Origin: an uncultured Actinomyces sp. | Lineage (GTDB): Bacteria; Actinomycetota; Actinomycetes; Actinomycetales; Actinomycetaceae | Assembly (NCBI GenBank): GCA_915069725.1 | Contig: CAJZFF010000182.1 | Location: 1-5,136, forward strand | Reading direction: 5' to 3' | Length of the DNA stretch: 5,136 bases | Shown: piece after piece, positions 5,110 through 5,136 of the stretch | Position numbering within the stretch: position 1 is the stretch's first letter | Layout of the letters: each line of letters opens with the position of its first letter | Notes under the pieces: model-generated | What the model saw: the letters and a program-made list of their open reading frames with translations, nothing else | What the model was told of the DNA's origin: nothing | Databases searched by the model: none | Position numbers and translations under genes: made by a program

Positions 5110-5136
5110 AGGTGGTGGGTTTCCTCGTGACCCGGG
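5102..5136 (+). CDS. Start of a probable leaderless, SOS-type gene (3'-truncated by window edge)
   Basis: Only MFEGGGFPRDP and two bases of the next codon are visible. The start is chosen from the TATACT box 6 nt upstream and the overlapping LexA-like box, not from a Shine-Dalgarno sequence (none is present). Proteins of the DUF222 / 13E12-repeat family with HNH endonuclease domains, many of them carrying an SOS box at the start, often begin MFE or MFD because the box itself encodes those residues. That makes DUF222/HNH a reasonable guess, but 11 residues cannot prove a family. Confidence 0.45.
   Translation, partial: MFEGGGFPRDP

Noticed and set aside
4849..5130. Plus-strand 93-aa frame before the right edge
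   Set aside because: TTG start without Shine-Dalgarno, cysteine/arginine/serine-rich, and it runs through the -10 box and SOS-like box of the better-supported start at 5102.

Overview
The window is GC-rich, densely coding DNA, almost certainly from an actinobacterium. The signs are a mycobacterial-type ImuB, GTG starts, probable leaderless genes and strong G/C bias at third codon positions. The combination is compatible with Actinomyces or a relative, but that genus call is a guess. Four genes are visible complete or nearly so, plus a fragment of a fifth at the right edge. No tRNA, rRNA, IS element or CRISPR array was seen.

Left part (2-2233): the 3' part of imuB, the catalytically degenerate Y-family polymerase homologue of the ImuA'-ImuB-DnaE2 mutagenic repair system, runs off the left edge. 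It converges with, and overlaps by 36 bp, a minus-strand gene for a PAP2-type membrane phosphatase that keeps every catalytic motif of the family. No dnaE2 follows imuB here.

Middle (2234-3028): a 147-bp divergent intergenic region separates the phosphatase gene from tdk, a type II thymidine kinase of the E. coli-like subtype. It starts at GTG behind a strong AGGAGG. Two hairpins lie at and after the tdk stop.

Right-centre (3029-4659): two translationally coupled genes (ATGA overlap) encode a SatD-family protein with a C-terminal helix-turn-helix and a seven-segment membrane protein. The membrane protein's C-terminal signature recalls DUF3307-type partners of SatD. In front of satD are two 22-bp inverted repeats of the form CTTGT-N12-ACAAG. 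Their centres are 73 bp apart, close to seven helical turns. The second overlaps the likely satD promoter. This looks like a self-regulated sensor/regulator plus membrane-protein module and is the most interesting part of the window. The SatD N-terminal half also has a motif layout reminiscent of palm-fold nucleotide cyclases, which is inference only.

Right edge (4660-5136): about 430 bp without a convincing gene leads to a TATACT -10 box. Exactly 6 nt after it is an ATG embedded in a LexA-box-like sequence. The gene starting there (MFEGGG...) is probably leaderless and DNA-damage inducible. The position of the box and the MFE start resemble the DUF222/13E12 HNH family, but only 11 complete codons are visible.
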